Shown here one piece after another: positions 1 through 7,654 of a stretch of DNA of 37,800 bases. The stretch lies in assembly GCF_014884995.1 (NCBI RefSeq), contig NZ_JABMII010000016.1, positions 1 to 37,800 on the forward strand. The letters are read 5' to 3'. The position numbers and the translations under genes are program-made. Within the stretch, counting starts at the first letter, position 1. Each line of letters begins with the position of its first letter. The stretch is from Spirabiliibacterium pneumoniae. GTDB taxonomy: Bacteria > Pseudomonadota > Gammaproteobacteria > Enterobacterales > Pasteurellaceae. Under the pieces are notes generated by a model that was not told the origin of the DNA, ran no database searches, and worked only from the letters and a program-made list of their open reading frames with translations.

Positions 1-232
1 CATCAGTGGGCATGGTTAAGCAACGGTTACGCAAGCAGAAAATGCGCTAGCCCTTGCGGTGTGGGCTTTGGCATGGTCGGCGGGGTCGGTGTGTGTGGTT
101 TTTTTCGTGCTGTTGGTTACGCAATGCTGTATTGTTTTCGTGGTGTCTGTGGTCGTGTGTCCATTTTTGGGCATACCTATTCATTTCTTATGCGATATGC
201 AAATTTGCATATCGGTTAGCTGCTAGCGTTTT

Positions 233-400
233 GTGACAGTCATAAGTATTAAGCAAGATTTACGATTGATTAAGCAAGGGCGCATTAAATGCCCGCATAC
301 CTTGCGCGGTGTGGGTTCTTGTTCTTTGGGGTGTTCCGCTTTTGGCTGTCAGCACTGCATAAAGTCTTCACCAGTGGCACCAGTAATCACCCTTGATTGA
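233..400 (+). CDS. Possible small island ORF (55 codons)
   Basis: An open frame from a GTG at 233 to TGA at 398-400. The product would be basic at the N-terminus and would contain the cysteine-rich stretch CSLGCSAFGCQHC followed by SPVAPVITLD. No convincing Shine-Dalgarno precedes the GTG. The composition is reminiscent of the short proteins found in P4-like satellites, but I do not recognise it. It may be a decayed fragment or a chance frame. Confidence 0.22.
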   Translation: MTVISIKQDLRLIKQGRIKCPHTLRGVGSCSLGCSAFGCQHCIKSSPVAPVITLD

Positions 401-442
401 CACTAAAAATGTCACTTTTGATTTTCTCATTTTTGCCATTTT

Positions 443-583
443 AGCTAAAAATCAGCTAAAAATAGTCTTTTCCCACGTTTCTATCCCCTTATCCCCTTAA
501 TACCCCCTATTTTACCCCCTTATTATTTTCTTTATTAATCAAAAAGATAAATAGAATAAGGGGATAAATAGCAAAAAGGGGAT
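443..583. repeat. Iteron-like repeats: AGCTAAAAAT x2 and ATCCCCTT x4
   Basis: AGCTAAAAAT occurs at 443-452 and 454-463. ATCCCCTT occurs in tandem at 483-490 and 491-498, then as the variant TACCCCCT at about 501-508 and 513-520. The inverted form AAGGGGAT occurs at 558-565 and 576-583. The two arms flank an AT-rich centre. Such an arrangement suits a replication-initiator or repressor binding region of an island; the protein is not visible in the window. Confidence 0.6.
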
Positions 584-642
584 AAATTTTTAAAAGTTTC
601 TTGTTTTTTGAGAAAAAGTTTTTTATTACCCTGTCACAAACA

Positions 643-677
643 CAAAAAAAGCCACGGTGCATTTTTGCATTGTGGCC
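643..677 (-). terminator. Rho-independent terminator after the integrase
   Basis: On the minus strand, GCCAC (676-672) pairs with GTGGC (655-651), and an inner TGCA/TGCA pairing closes an A-rich loop. A run of seven T (650-644) follows directly. It lies 23 bases past the integrase stop codon. Confidence 0.75.
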
Positions 678-699
678 TGTGTGTGAAATAATTTATCAG

Positions 700-1923
700 T
701 TAAAGTGCGGTCAATGCGCTAGTGCTTAAGCCTTGATTTAATGCTCGCTCCACATATTCATTCCATTGAGTAAGTGCGGTGCGTCTTTGGTCTAAATACT
801 CCGCACGATTATAAACACCTCTAAGTCCACCTATTTTGTGTGATAAGCATAACTCTATCACGTCTTTATCAATCCCTTGTTCGTGCATATACGTACTAGC
901 TATTGAGCGTAAACCGTGCGCAGTAAGCTTGCCTTGATAGCCTATATCTCGCAAAGTCTTATTTGGGGTTTGCTTGTTTAGTGGTTGATTTGGTTTCGAG
1001 CGACTAGGGAATAGATAGTCACTATTGCTGGATAAGATTTTAATTTGCTTTAAAGCTCTGCGCATTGTGTCGGTTAATGGTACTGTGTGCGCGTGTCTTT
1101 TTTTCATTCTTTCGGCTGGAATAATCCACAAGGCTAAATCTTCGTCAATTTCCGCCCATTTTGCATTTGTTGTTTCTTGTGGACACGTCATTGTAAGTAA
1201 CTGCCACAATAGCGCAAGCTGCGTAGTTCTATCTGCTGGCGATAAAAATAACGAACCTAGAAACTGTGGTAATTCATCGGGTTTAAGTGTTGGATTATTT
1301 ACAGTGGCCTGCTTGCTGAACGCTTTTGTAATCATTAAGCAAGGGTTCATTTCAAGCGCGCCAATGACTACCGCATAATTTAAAATTTCATTCAACAAGC
1401 GGATTGTGCGCTTGAGCGTGTCGCCCTTGCCTGCTTTCTCTAGTGGTGCCAGCGCATTAAAAACATCACGCGGTAAAACCTCGCTTACTGGTGTAGACGC
1501 GAAGTGCGGTAACAAATAAAGCTCAATGCGTCGCCAGTCTTTTTGTAACGTCAACGGCTCAATCTCGCCTTTTTTCTTCTCTCGCCAACGCTGCGCCATT
1601 GCTTTAAAGGTGGTGCTTTGCCTTACCATTTCCTGCGCCTTTGCTTGCTCTCGGTGTGTGCGTGGATCTATGCCTTGAGCTAACAGTGCTTGGTATTCCT
1701 CGCGCGTCTGTCTTGCTTGCGCCAGTGTAACAGCTGGGTAGTCGCCTATGGCTATCTTAGTCATCTTTTGAGTTACTGGGCTTTTATATCTAAAACGCCA
1801 ACTCAACCCGCCACTATCCTTTAAGCATTGCAAATAAAGACCACCGCCGTCAGCTAGTGCTTTTCCTTTTTCTTTGAATTTCTGGCATTGTCGGTCAGTA
1901 AGCGGGGTTACTATTCTAGCCAT
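700..1923 (-). CDS. P4-family tyrosine integrase, catalytic Arg replaced by Cys
   Basis: Site-specific recombinase of the phage P4/CP4-57 class, which inserts islands into tRNA genes. The N-terminus (LTDRQCQKFKEKGKALADGGGLYLQ) is the DUF4102-type arm-binding domain; the C-terminal half is the catalytic domain. The start chosen is ATG at 1923 (407 aa), because AAGGTG lies five bases upstream; an in-frame start 12 codons earlier lacks this. Catalytic residues visible: H336 and R339 (AHGLRS), H362 (LSHK), Y371 (GVYNRAEY). At the first arginine position, where relatives read LTxxRPxE, this protein reads LTMTCPQE, with Cys247 encoded by TGT. One C-to-T change in CGT would produce it, and loss of this Arg normally abolishes recombination. 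The gene carries three uptake signals (about 702, 772, 1502), so it has probably long been in Pasteurellaceae. It points the same way as the tRNA next to it. Confidence 0.93.
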   Translation of the reverse strand: MARIVTPLTDRQCQKFKEKGKALADGGGLYLQCLKDSGGLSWRFRYKSPVTQKMTKIAIGDYPAVTLAQARQTREEYQALLAQGIDPRTHREQAKAQEMVRQSTTFKAMAQRWREKKKGEIEPLTLQKDWRRIELYLLPHFASTPVSEVLPRDVFNALAPLEKAGKGDTLKRTIRLLNEILNYAVVIGALEMNPCLMITKAFSKQATVNNPTLKPDELPQFLGSLFLSPADRTTQLALLWQLLTMTCPQETTNAKWAEIDEDLALWIIPAERMKKRHAHTVPLTDTMRRALKQIKILSSNSDYLFPSRSKPNQPLNKQTPNKTLRDIGYQGKLTAHGLRSIASTYMHEQGIDKDVIELCLSHKIGGLRGVYNRAEYLDQRRTALTQWNEYVERALNQGLSTSALTAL

Positions 1924-1937
1924 AATTTCACCTTTTA

Positions 1938-1985
1938 GAACCACGGATTTGTACCACAATTCTAGCGTGGTTCTTCCCGTGGTTC
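1938..1985. repeat. Three GAACCACG repeats before the integrase
   Basis: GAACCACGG at 1938-1946 is matched in inverse orientation by CCGTGGTTC at 1977-1985, and a further CGTGGTTC lies at 1966-1973. Read on the minus strand, two direct copies sit 12 bases apart, and the third, inverted, lies just ahead of the integrase ribosome-binding site. They could be arm-type integrase sites or an operator for autoregulation. Confidence 0.6.
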
Positions 1986-2029
1986 AAAAAGTATTTATTT
2001 TGGTTGTATTCTATTAAACGCTTTAAACA

Positions 2030-2065
2030 AGAAAAAAGCCCTAAAGCGTTGATTCTCTAGGGCTT
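2030..2065 (-). terminator. Terminator after secG-tRNA-Leu
   Basis: On the minus strand, AAGCCCTA (2065-2058) pairs with TAGGGCTT (2043-2036) across a loop of 14 bases, followed by a T-run. It lies on the island side of the attachment point, so it may have been supplied by the element. Confidence 0.75.
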
Positions 2066-2098
2066 GTTGAACATATTGGAGTGTATTTTATTTGAAGT

Positions 2099-2184
2099 TG
2101 GTGCTCTGAGCGAGACTTGAACTCGCACGTCCTATGGACACTACCCCCTCAAGATAGCGTGTCTACCAATTCCACCATCAGAGC
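2099..2184 (-). tRNA. leuU: tRNA-Leu (anticodon GAG), island attachment site
   Basis: An 86-nt class II tRNA with encoded CCA. The acceptor stem is GCTCTGA (2184-2178) paired with TCAGAGC; it has the D-loop sequence of tRNA-Leu (GGTAGACACG), an anticodon loop CTTGAGG with anticodon GAG, a long variable arm, and a T-arm GTTCAAGTC. It begins six bases after the secG stop, the same arrangement as secG-leuU in E. coli, so it is probably processed from the secG transcript. Its 3' end borders the integrase island. Confidence 0.95.
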
Positions 2185-2189
2185 AGAAA

Positions 2190-2534
2190 TTATTGTGGGA
2201 TGTCGCTGTTGTGTTTTTCAGCAGGGACATCAACAGCAGGGGCGCTTTGTTGAATTTGTTGCGCTTCGCTGCTTAAGTCGTCAAACTTGCCTTGTGGCGC
2301 TTGACGATGTGTATTCAAATTGCCAATAACCAAAGCGATCGCAAAGAAGAAAATCGCTAAAATCGCGGTGGTACGAGATAAAAAGTTGGCTGAGCCTGCG
2401 GCACCAAAAATGGTTCCTGACGCACCTGATCCGAATGACGCACCCATATCAGCGCCTTTACCTTGTTGCAACAAGATAAAGCCGATTAATACGACGGACA
2501 CTAAGATGTAAGCAATAATTAAAATCTCGTACAT
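2190..2534 (-). CDS. secG: Preprotein translocase subunit SecG
   Basis: Small inner-membrane subunit of the SecYEG channel, which helps SecA drive proteins across the membrane. The 114-aa product has the family layout: a first membrane helix (about residues 3-22), the conserved segment LLQQGKGADMGASFGSG, a second helix (about 52-72), and a hydrophilic Gln-rich tail. The start ATG follows GAGG. Its own promoter lies at 2580-2608, and the tRNA-Leu gene follows on the same transcript. Length and sequence are normal for the family. Confidence 0.97.
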   Translation of the reverse strand: MYEILIIAYILVSVVLIGFILLQQGKGADMGASFGSGASGTIFGAAGSANFLSRTTAILAIFFFAIALVIGNLNTHRQAPQGKFDDLSSEAQQIQQSAPAVDVPAEKHNSDIPQ

Positions 2535-2579
2535 AATCCTCTAAGGCGTTGCCTAGCTCTCTATTGATTTAACTGTGGC

Positions 2580-2608
2580 ATAATAATGAAACTGCACACG
2601 CTTAGCAA
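2580..2608 (-). promoter_or_regulatory. Sigma70-type promoter of secG-leuU
   Basis: On the minus strand, TTGCTA (2608-2603), a 17-base spacer and TATTAT (2585-2580). Transcription would start about 38 bases before secG. Confidence 0.6.
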
Positions 2609-2630
2609 GTCATTTTTGCAAAAGTGCGGT

Positions 2631-4550
2631 TTAGTTGCTTTTTTTTCGTGCAACACGCGGGCGAACCGCACTTTTATCCGTCTTGTTTTGCGAAATGTTT
2701 TGCAACGCGCGCAACGTCGTCATGTCATATTGTTGCAAAAGTGTGTTTAGCTGGCTCAGTAACGTTTGCATAAACTGGTGATAATTCGCCTTTTTTTGGC
2801 TCATTGCATTGAGCTGTGATTCCCAATGTGCCGTCATATCGGGCAGCGTTACCTGCTCGGGCAACGATTGCACAAAAATGCGCCCCGCCTGCGTGCTGAT
2901 AATATTGCGCCCTTTCTTTTCAATAAAGCCTCGTTTGAACAACAGCTGAATAATGCCCGCGCGGGTTGCCTCCGTGCCGAGACCATCGGTTTCACGCAGA
3001 ATTTTTTTCAAGGCTTTATCTTGCACGAAACGCGCGATACCTGTCATCGCCGCCAGCAGTGTGGCATCGGTGAACGGTTTGGGAGGCTGCGTTTGCTTTT
3101 CCACCACCTCACCGTGATCACAGTGCAACACGTCGCCTTTTTTGACCTTTGGCAAAGCGCGTTCGGTTTTCGTTTCATCATCGTGAGCGCCCAACAGCGC
3201 TTTCCAGCCAAGTTGCGCTATGCCGCGGGTTTGCGCCACAAAAGCACCACCTGCAATCTCAAGCTCGATTTTGGTTTTATTAAATAGCGTGTCGTCACAA
3301 AATTGCATTAAATATTGCCGCGCGATCAAATCATAAATGTGTTGCTCTGTGGTGGAAAGTGCGGTTGAGTTGGCTTTTGCGGTGGGAATAATCCCGTGGT
3401 GCGCCTCAACTTTGCTAGTGTTCCAAGCGCGGTTTTTGCGTGATAAATCCACCGTCTCTGGCAGCGTATCCCATTCGCTGCTGTGGTGAATAATGGCGTT
3501 GCACACCGCACTTCGTTGTGCAAAATGATCTTCAGGCAAATAACGACAGTCGGAGCGGGGATAAGTGATCAACTTATGCGCTTCATACAATCGCTGACAA
3601 GCGTCTAGCACCGTTTGAGCGGAATAGCCAAAGCGTTTGCCTGCGTCAATTTGCAGCGCTGAAAGAGAATATGGCAATGGGGCAAGCTCACGCTCTTGCG
3701 TGGCGTGATAGCGCTCTACCATGGCATTTTGACCTGTGATGCGCCGTGCCACATTTTCCGCCAGCCCTTTAGAAAGTACGCGGCCTTGCTCATCTTGATA
3801 GTCCTCGCAGGCGGCACTGGGCTGCCATTGGGCGGTAAAGGTGGCGTTTTCTTTATCGATCAAAGCAATGTGCGCCAGCACTTGATAAAACGCTTTGGGT
3901 TGAAAATGCTCGATTTCCAAATCGCGACGCACAATCAATCCCAACACGGGCGTTTGCACCCGCCCAACCGAGAGCACACCACGATAACCTGCGCGCTGAC
4001 CATAAAGCGTAAAGGCACGCGTCATATTAATACCATACAGCCAATCGGCGCGCGCCCTAGCCAAAGCCGAGGTTGAAAGGGGCACAAAAGTGCGGTTGTC
4101 TGCCATATTGGCAACGGCTTGGCTAACCGCACTTGGGTTAAGATCGTTGACTAGACAACGCTGTACGTCGGCGAGTTTGGTGCTGGGCAGTTGGGCATAA
4201 TTGAGCACTTCATCAACCAAAAGCTGCCCTTCACGGTCAGGATCACCAGCGTGGACTAAAATATCCGCTTGCTTAATGAGCTTTAGCACGACATTAAGCT
4301 GCTTTTGGCTCGATTTTTTCGGCAGCAGCTGCCAACGCTCGGGCACAATCGGCAAATGTTCAAGTCGCCAGCGTTTAAATTCGGGGTTATAACAATCAGG
4401 TTCAGCCTGTTCTAACAAATGTCCGATGCACCATGTCACACAATCATGTTCACCGCATTGAATAAAACCATCGCCGCGCTTATGCGGCTTGGGTAGCACA
4501 TCAGCAATGGCGCGCGCGAGGCTGGGTTTTTCAGCGATAAACAAACGCAT
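2631..4550 (-). CDS. topB: DNA topoisomerase III
   Basis: Type IA topoisomerase that cuts one strand and passes another, helping to decatenate DNA. The 639-aa protein begins with the TOPRIM domain ([35 protein letters not shown]) and carries the active-site tyrosine in [12 protein letters not shown] near residue 330. The C-terminus is basic ([10 protein letters not shown]). The start chosen is ATG at 4550, the canonical [10 protein letters not shown]; the 32 codons upstream in frame belong to mtgA sequence in another frame. Only one base separates it from the mtgA stop (TGA-T-ATG), which implies translational coupling. It contains several uptake signals. E. coli TopB is 653 aa. Confidence 0.96.
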   Translation of the reverse strand: MRLFIAEKPSLARAIADVLPKPHKRGDGFIQCGEHDCVTWCIGHLLEQAEPDCYNPEFKRWRLEHLPIVPERWQLLPKKSSQKQLNVVLKLIKQADILVHAGDPDREGQLLVDEVLNYAQLPSTKLADVQRCLVNDLNPSAVSQAVANMADNRTFVPLSTSALARARADWLYGINMTRAFTLYGQRAGYRGVLSVGRVQTPVLGLIVRRDLEIEHFQPKAFYQVLAHIALIDKENATFTAQWQPSAACEDYQDEQGRVLSKGLAENVARRITGQNAMVERYHATQERELAPLPYSLSALQIDAGKRFGYSAQTVLDACQRLYEAHKLITYPRSDCRYLPEDHFAQRSAVCNAIIHHSSEWDTLPETVDLSRKNRAWNTSKVEAHHGIIPTAKANSTALSTTEQHIYDLIARQYLMQFCDDTLFNKTKIELEIAGGAFVAQTRGIAQLGWKALLGAHDDETKTERALPKVKKGDVLHCDHGEVVEKQTQPPKPFTDATLLAAMTGIARFVQDKALKKILRETDGLGTEATRAGIIQLLFKRGFIEKKGRNIISTQAGRIFVQSLPEQVTLPDMTAHWESQLNAMSQKKANYHQFMQTLLSQLNTLLQQYDMTTLRALQNISQNKTDKSAVRPRVARKKSN

Positions 4551-4551
4551 A

Positions 4552-5280
4552 TCAATCAAGCCTTTGCAAAAATGGCTTGCCACCGAGTGCTTGCATTTGG
4601 CGCAAAATCCACTGCTGCTTACGCAACATTGCGCGCGAAGGTGCATTCACGCGATAAATGTGTGGATTTGGCAAACTGCTGGCCAGCAGTGCCGCTTGTA
4701 CGTTGCTTAATTTGGCGGCCGAGGTGTGGAAAAAGTGCTGAGAGGCGGCTTCCACGCCGTAAATGCCGTCGCCAAATTCTGCAATGTTTAAATACACTTC
4801 CAAAATACGATTTTTGTCCCACAGGGTTTCCAAAAGCCATGTGGTGGGCACTTCAAGGGCTTTGCGCAGCCAGCTTTGCCCATGCCACAGATACAGATTT
4901 TTCGCCGTTTGTTGTGAGATGGTCGAACCGCCACGCACGCGTTGGCTGGCTTGGTTGTGGCGGTAAGCCTTTACGATCGCCTGCCAATCAATGCCAAAGT
5001 GGCTTGGAAATTGTTGATCTTCGGCGGCGATCACCGCCAGCTGCATCGGCTTGCTGATGCGATCAAGGCTGACCCATTCATAATGCGTTTTAAAGTGAAA
5101 ATCCCCCGTTAACCAATGGCTAAGCTGTTGCTGCGCCATATAGGCGGAAAAAGGAACAGGTACAAAGCGCAAAAGTGCGGTCAACGCCACTAAAGCAAGC
5201 GCAAAATAGCCCACATAACGCAGCACACGGCGAGCGATGTTGCGCTTTTGCACTGCGCGTTTTTTTGTTTTAGTTGCCAT
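4552..5280 (-). CDS. mtgA: Monofunctional peptidoglycan glycosyltransferase MtgA
   Basis: Family GT51 enzyme that polymerises lipid II into glycan strands on the outer face of the inner membrane. The 242-aa product has a basic N-terminus, one membrane helix (about residues 20-40), and the GT51 motifs in order: [14 protein letters not shown] (catalytic Glu in EDxxF), [26 protein letters not shown] and [19 protein letters not shown]. There is no transpeptidase domain, which separates it from class A PBPs. ATG 5280 was preferred (AAGG just upstream, family length); it overlaps the end of trpR by 11 bases. The gene lies between trpR and topB in one run. Confidence 0.95.
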   Translation of the reverse strand: MATKTKKRAVQKRNIARRVLRYVGYFALALVALTALLRFVPVPFSAYMAQQQLSHWLTGDFHFKTHYEWVSLDRISKPMQLAVIAAEDQQFPSHFGIDWQAIVKAYRHNQASQRVRGGSTISQQTAKNLYLWHGQSWLRKALEVPTTWLLETLWDKNRILEVYLNIAEFGDGIYGVEAASQHFFHTSAAKLSNVQAALLASSLPNPHIYRVNAPSRAMLRKQQWILRQMQALGGKPFLQRLD

Positions 5281-5557
5281 GACCTTGCAGCCACGCCAGC
5301 AGTTCATCGGGAATCGTTTTTAACATATTAGAGCCACGCGTGATGGTCGCCGCGCTGGTGTTAAGCTGCTGTTGGATTTCTCGTTGAGAGTGTGATTTGG
5401 CCAATAAGGCTTTGATAATTTGCACCCGCAAGCCAATGGAATCGCGCTCATCCGCGGTCAGCAGCATGCCCAGCACATCATGCTCACGCCCTTCGGCAAA
5501 GGCGGCTCGTAATAGGTCAACAAATATCGCCCATTGCTCAGTTTTATCGGCAGTCAT
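5270..5557 (-). CDS. trpR: Trp operon repressor TrpR
   Basis: Tryptophan-dependent DNA-binding repressor of aromatic amino acid genes. The 95-aa all-helical protein contains the helix-turn-helix [20 protein letters not shown], closely matching the E. coli protein ([20 protein letters not shown]), and the [16 protein letters not shown] core. It is slightly shorter than the 108-aa E. coli form, mainly at the ends. A strong ribosome-binding site (AAAGGAG) precedes the start by six bases. It follows slt after 26 bases and overlaps mtgA. A trp-operator-like half-site and a possible -10 box lie in the gap before it, so it may have its own autoregulated promoter. Confidence 0.96.
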   Translation of the reverse strand: [95 protein letters not shown]

Positions 5558-5577
5558 ACGCTCTCCTTTCGCAGTTT

Positions 5578-5590
5578 ATTGTACTAGTAT
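5578..5590 (-). promoter_or_regulatory. Possible trpR -10 box with trp operator half-site
   Basis: GTACTAGT (5581-5588) matches a half of the E. coli trp operator (GTACTAGTTAACTAGTAC), and on the minus strand TACAAT (5583-5578) would serve as the -10 box. The second operator half is poor and the -35 is weak, so this is tentative. Confidence 0.3.
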
Positions 5591-7569
5591 ATGCGATCAT
5601 ACTCACTTTTGGCGAATGAAATTCCCTGACCGTGGCGTAATAATTGGTAATAATAGTCGTAGGTGAGCACATTTTGCACATACCCGCGCGTTTCGTAATA
5701 CGGAATAGTGGCAATAAATTCCGCCATACTTAACTTCCCGCCTGCGCGCCCAAGCCACTGCTCAACACGGCGGCTGCCTGCGTTATAAGCACTGGCCATT
5801 AAAATGCGGTTGCCGTCAAAACGATCAGATAATTGCTGCAAATGCGCGGTGCCGAGCATAATGTTATCGAACGGTGAAAAAAGTGCCTGTGCATTGTTAT
5901 AGGGCAACTTGAGCGCCTGCGCCGTTTGTTTGGCCGTGCTTGGCAATAACTGCATCAGCCCGCGCGCATCAGCACTGGATGTCACCGATGGATTCCATGC
6001 GCTTTCTTGGCGAGCAATGGCTTGAGCAAAACTCAGTGGCACCTGTTTGCCTGCCAAATTGATCTCAAACCACGTATCAAATGCTTGTGGCAGCCGTGCG
6101 GAAATATAATCCCACGCTTTGGCTGCGATTGTGGCCTGCACGCCCAAATCATACCAGCCCTGCCCATTGGCATACTCCGCCAACGCGATTTTTTGCGCTT
6201 GCTCCGCCTTCGCCAGCAGCTGCTGCCACACTGCATTGGCGGTGCTCTGTTGCGACAGTGTGCGCAATTCTTGCAGCTGTGCTAACCGCACTTTAAGGGG
6301 GGTGAGCAGTTGCTCACGCTGTGGATCGCTTAATTGAGCAAAGTGCGGTTGATAGGTTACGCCAAGTTTAGTCGCCGCTAACATTGAGTAGAACCCACGC
6401 TCTTGGCTTAACGCATTGAGTTGCTCACGCACATCTTTACCTTGTTTTTCATCACTCATGGCTTGCCAATAGCGCCACTCTTGCTTGGCTGCGGCTTCTT
6501 GAGACAGTAATGCCAGCCATGGTGCAAGTGCCTCTTGTTGTAAAAGTGCGGTACGAATACGCCGCTCGGTCAGCGTATCATTGCGCAATGCTTGCACTTG
6601 AGCATCTCGCCACTGTTGCAGTGGTGGCGCACTTTCATCAAAAATTTTACTCACCAATGCCGCTTTCCACGCCGCTATTTGATCAGCATTAAGATGAAAG
6701 CGCGTTGCCCACGGCGCAAATTCGGAAAAAGGATCATCTACGTTCAGCAAAGCAATATCGAGTGTTTTCAAAAAACGGGAAAACGTGCGCTCAACAATGG
6801 CACTGTTTTCAGGCGTAATCGCCGCAGTTTGCACGAACACAGGCAGTTGCTCAGGGTGCTCACGCAGTTGCACCAAGGATTCTAAATACGTTTGTGAAAC
6901 CATATCATCGCCTGTGGCAAGGTTGCGCAAATGGCGCAATAAGCCATCACTGCCTGCCAAAAAGGCAAGATAACCGCGCTTACGCAATAATTCAGGCGTC
7001 ATCTGCCTAGCTTGTTGCCACTGCGTTAAGATGTCATCACACTGATTCGGCAAAGATTGCCCCGTTTGCCAAAGTGCGGTCACCGCCTGCCACACAGGGG
7101 CTGAGTCGCTTGCCAAATGGTGTTGTGCGCTCAGAGCAATGCACTGGCTGGCTTGGTCATCGAGCGTGTGGTGACTTAAAAATTCGTTGATCGCCTGCCA
7201 GCGCTGCTGCTTGAAATCATTATTGAGCAAAGTGCGGTTAAGTTCATCACGATCGGCAATCTCTGGGTGCGCTTGAGCAAATTCATCAATGCGCTGCTCA
7301 CTTAGCGCTACGGGGTCAAGCAGCAGGCGTTGATATTGCAAATACGGCGTGAGGATATAGCCGTCGAGCTTGCTCAACATTACGTCAATCAATTGAAAAT
7401 CCTGCTTTTGAGCCGCCAATGGCAGCAACTGTGCCGTTTTTTGATAAAGCGCGCGTTGCATTTCCAGTGGCAACGCGTCGGGCTGCTCAACCGCACTTTG
7501 TGCTGCCTGCGCGTGCAGCATCGGGCTTACCAACAACAGGCTCATCATTACTTGCTTAATTCTGCTCAC
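5584..7569 (-). CDS. slt: Soluble lytic murein transglycosylase Slt
   Basis: Periplasmic enzyme that cleaves glycan strands of peptidoglycan to 1,6-anhydro products. The 661-aa precursor has a signal peptide ending near LHAQA-A, a long alpha-helical U domain (roughly 30-450), and a C-terminal lysozyme-like domain with catalytic Glu522 in AIARQESAWNP, then GLMQLLPSTAKQTA and AYNAGSRRVEQWL. The start is GTG at 7569: AAAGGAG lies five to six bases upstream, and the longer frame would add 13 residues ahead of a normal signal peptide. Several uptake signals lie within it. The only sequence between this start and the upstream hairpin is its ribosome-binding site, which is unusual. It heads slt-trpR-mtgA-topB. 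Confidence 0.95.
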   Translation of the reverse strand: MSRIKQVMMSLLLVSPMLHAQAAQSAVEQPDALPLEMQRALYQKTAQLLPLAAQKQDFQLIDVMLSKLDGYILTPYLQYQRLLLDPVALSEQRIDEFAQAHPEIADRDELNRTLLNNDFKQQRWQAINEFLSHHTLDDQASQCIALSAQHHLASDSAPVWQAVTALWQTGQSLPNQCDDILTQWQQARQMTPELLRKRGYLAFLAGSDGLLRHLRNLATGDDMVSQTYLESLVQLREHPEQLPVFVQTAAITPENSAIVERTFSRFLKTLDIALLNVDDPFSEFAPWATRFHLNADQIAAWKAALVSKIFDESAPPLQQWRDAQVQALRNDTLTERRIRTALLQQEALAPWLALLSQEAAAKQEWRYWQAMSDEKQGKDVREQLNALSQERGFYSMLAATKLGVTYQPHFAQLSDPQREQLLTPLKVRLAQLQELRTLSQQSTANAVWQQLLAKAEQAQKIALAEYANGQGWYDLGVQATIAAKAWDYISARLPQAFDTWFEINLAGKQVPLSFAQAIARQESAWNPSVTSSADARGLMQLLPSTAKQTAQALKLPYNNAQALFSPFDNIMLGTAHLQQLSDRFDGNRILMASAYNAGSRRVEQWLGRAGGKLSMAEFIATIPYYETRGYVQNVLTYDYYYQLLRHGQGISFAKSEYDRIY

Positions 7570-7582
7570 ACCCTCTCCTTTG

Positions 7583-7614
7583 AAATAAAAAAACACCTTG
7601 CTTAGCAAGGTGTT
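7583..7614 (-). terminator. Strong terminator hairpin in the znuA-slt gap
   Basis: AACACCTTGC and GCAAGGTGTT form a perfect 10-bp stem with a three-base loop (7592-7614). On the minus strand it is followed by a T-rich run. It ends mltA-tcdA-znuA transcripts but lies only 13 bases before the slt start codon. Confidence 0.88.
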
Positions 7615-7654
7615 AGACGCATTATTTTATAAAAAATTCACACGCAAGTGCGGT

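Larger units (their letters stand above)
1..642. other. Island DNA with no secure gene
   Basis: This is the interior end of the element beside tRNA-Leu. On the plus strand, frame 3 enters from the left edge and stops at 48-50 with a basic tail (...VKQRLRKQKMR), which could be the C-terminus of a real gene cut by the window. Frame 1 is also open to a stop at 217-219, but its cysteine- and glycine-rich translation is not convincing. Bases 401-642 are AT-rich and hold two repeat families (listed separately). I see no RNA gene here. Confidence 0.5.

Noticed and set aside
54-236. 60-codon TTG frame at the left edge
   Set aside because: No ribosome-binding site, a Cys/Trp-rich improbable translation, and a competing frame in the same DNA.
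2826-4076. Plus-strand frames of up to 153 codons inside topB
   Set aside because: Antisense shadows of a clear topoisomerase gene.
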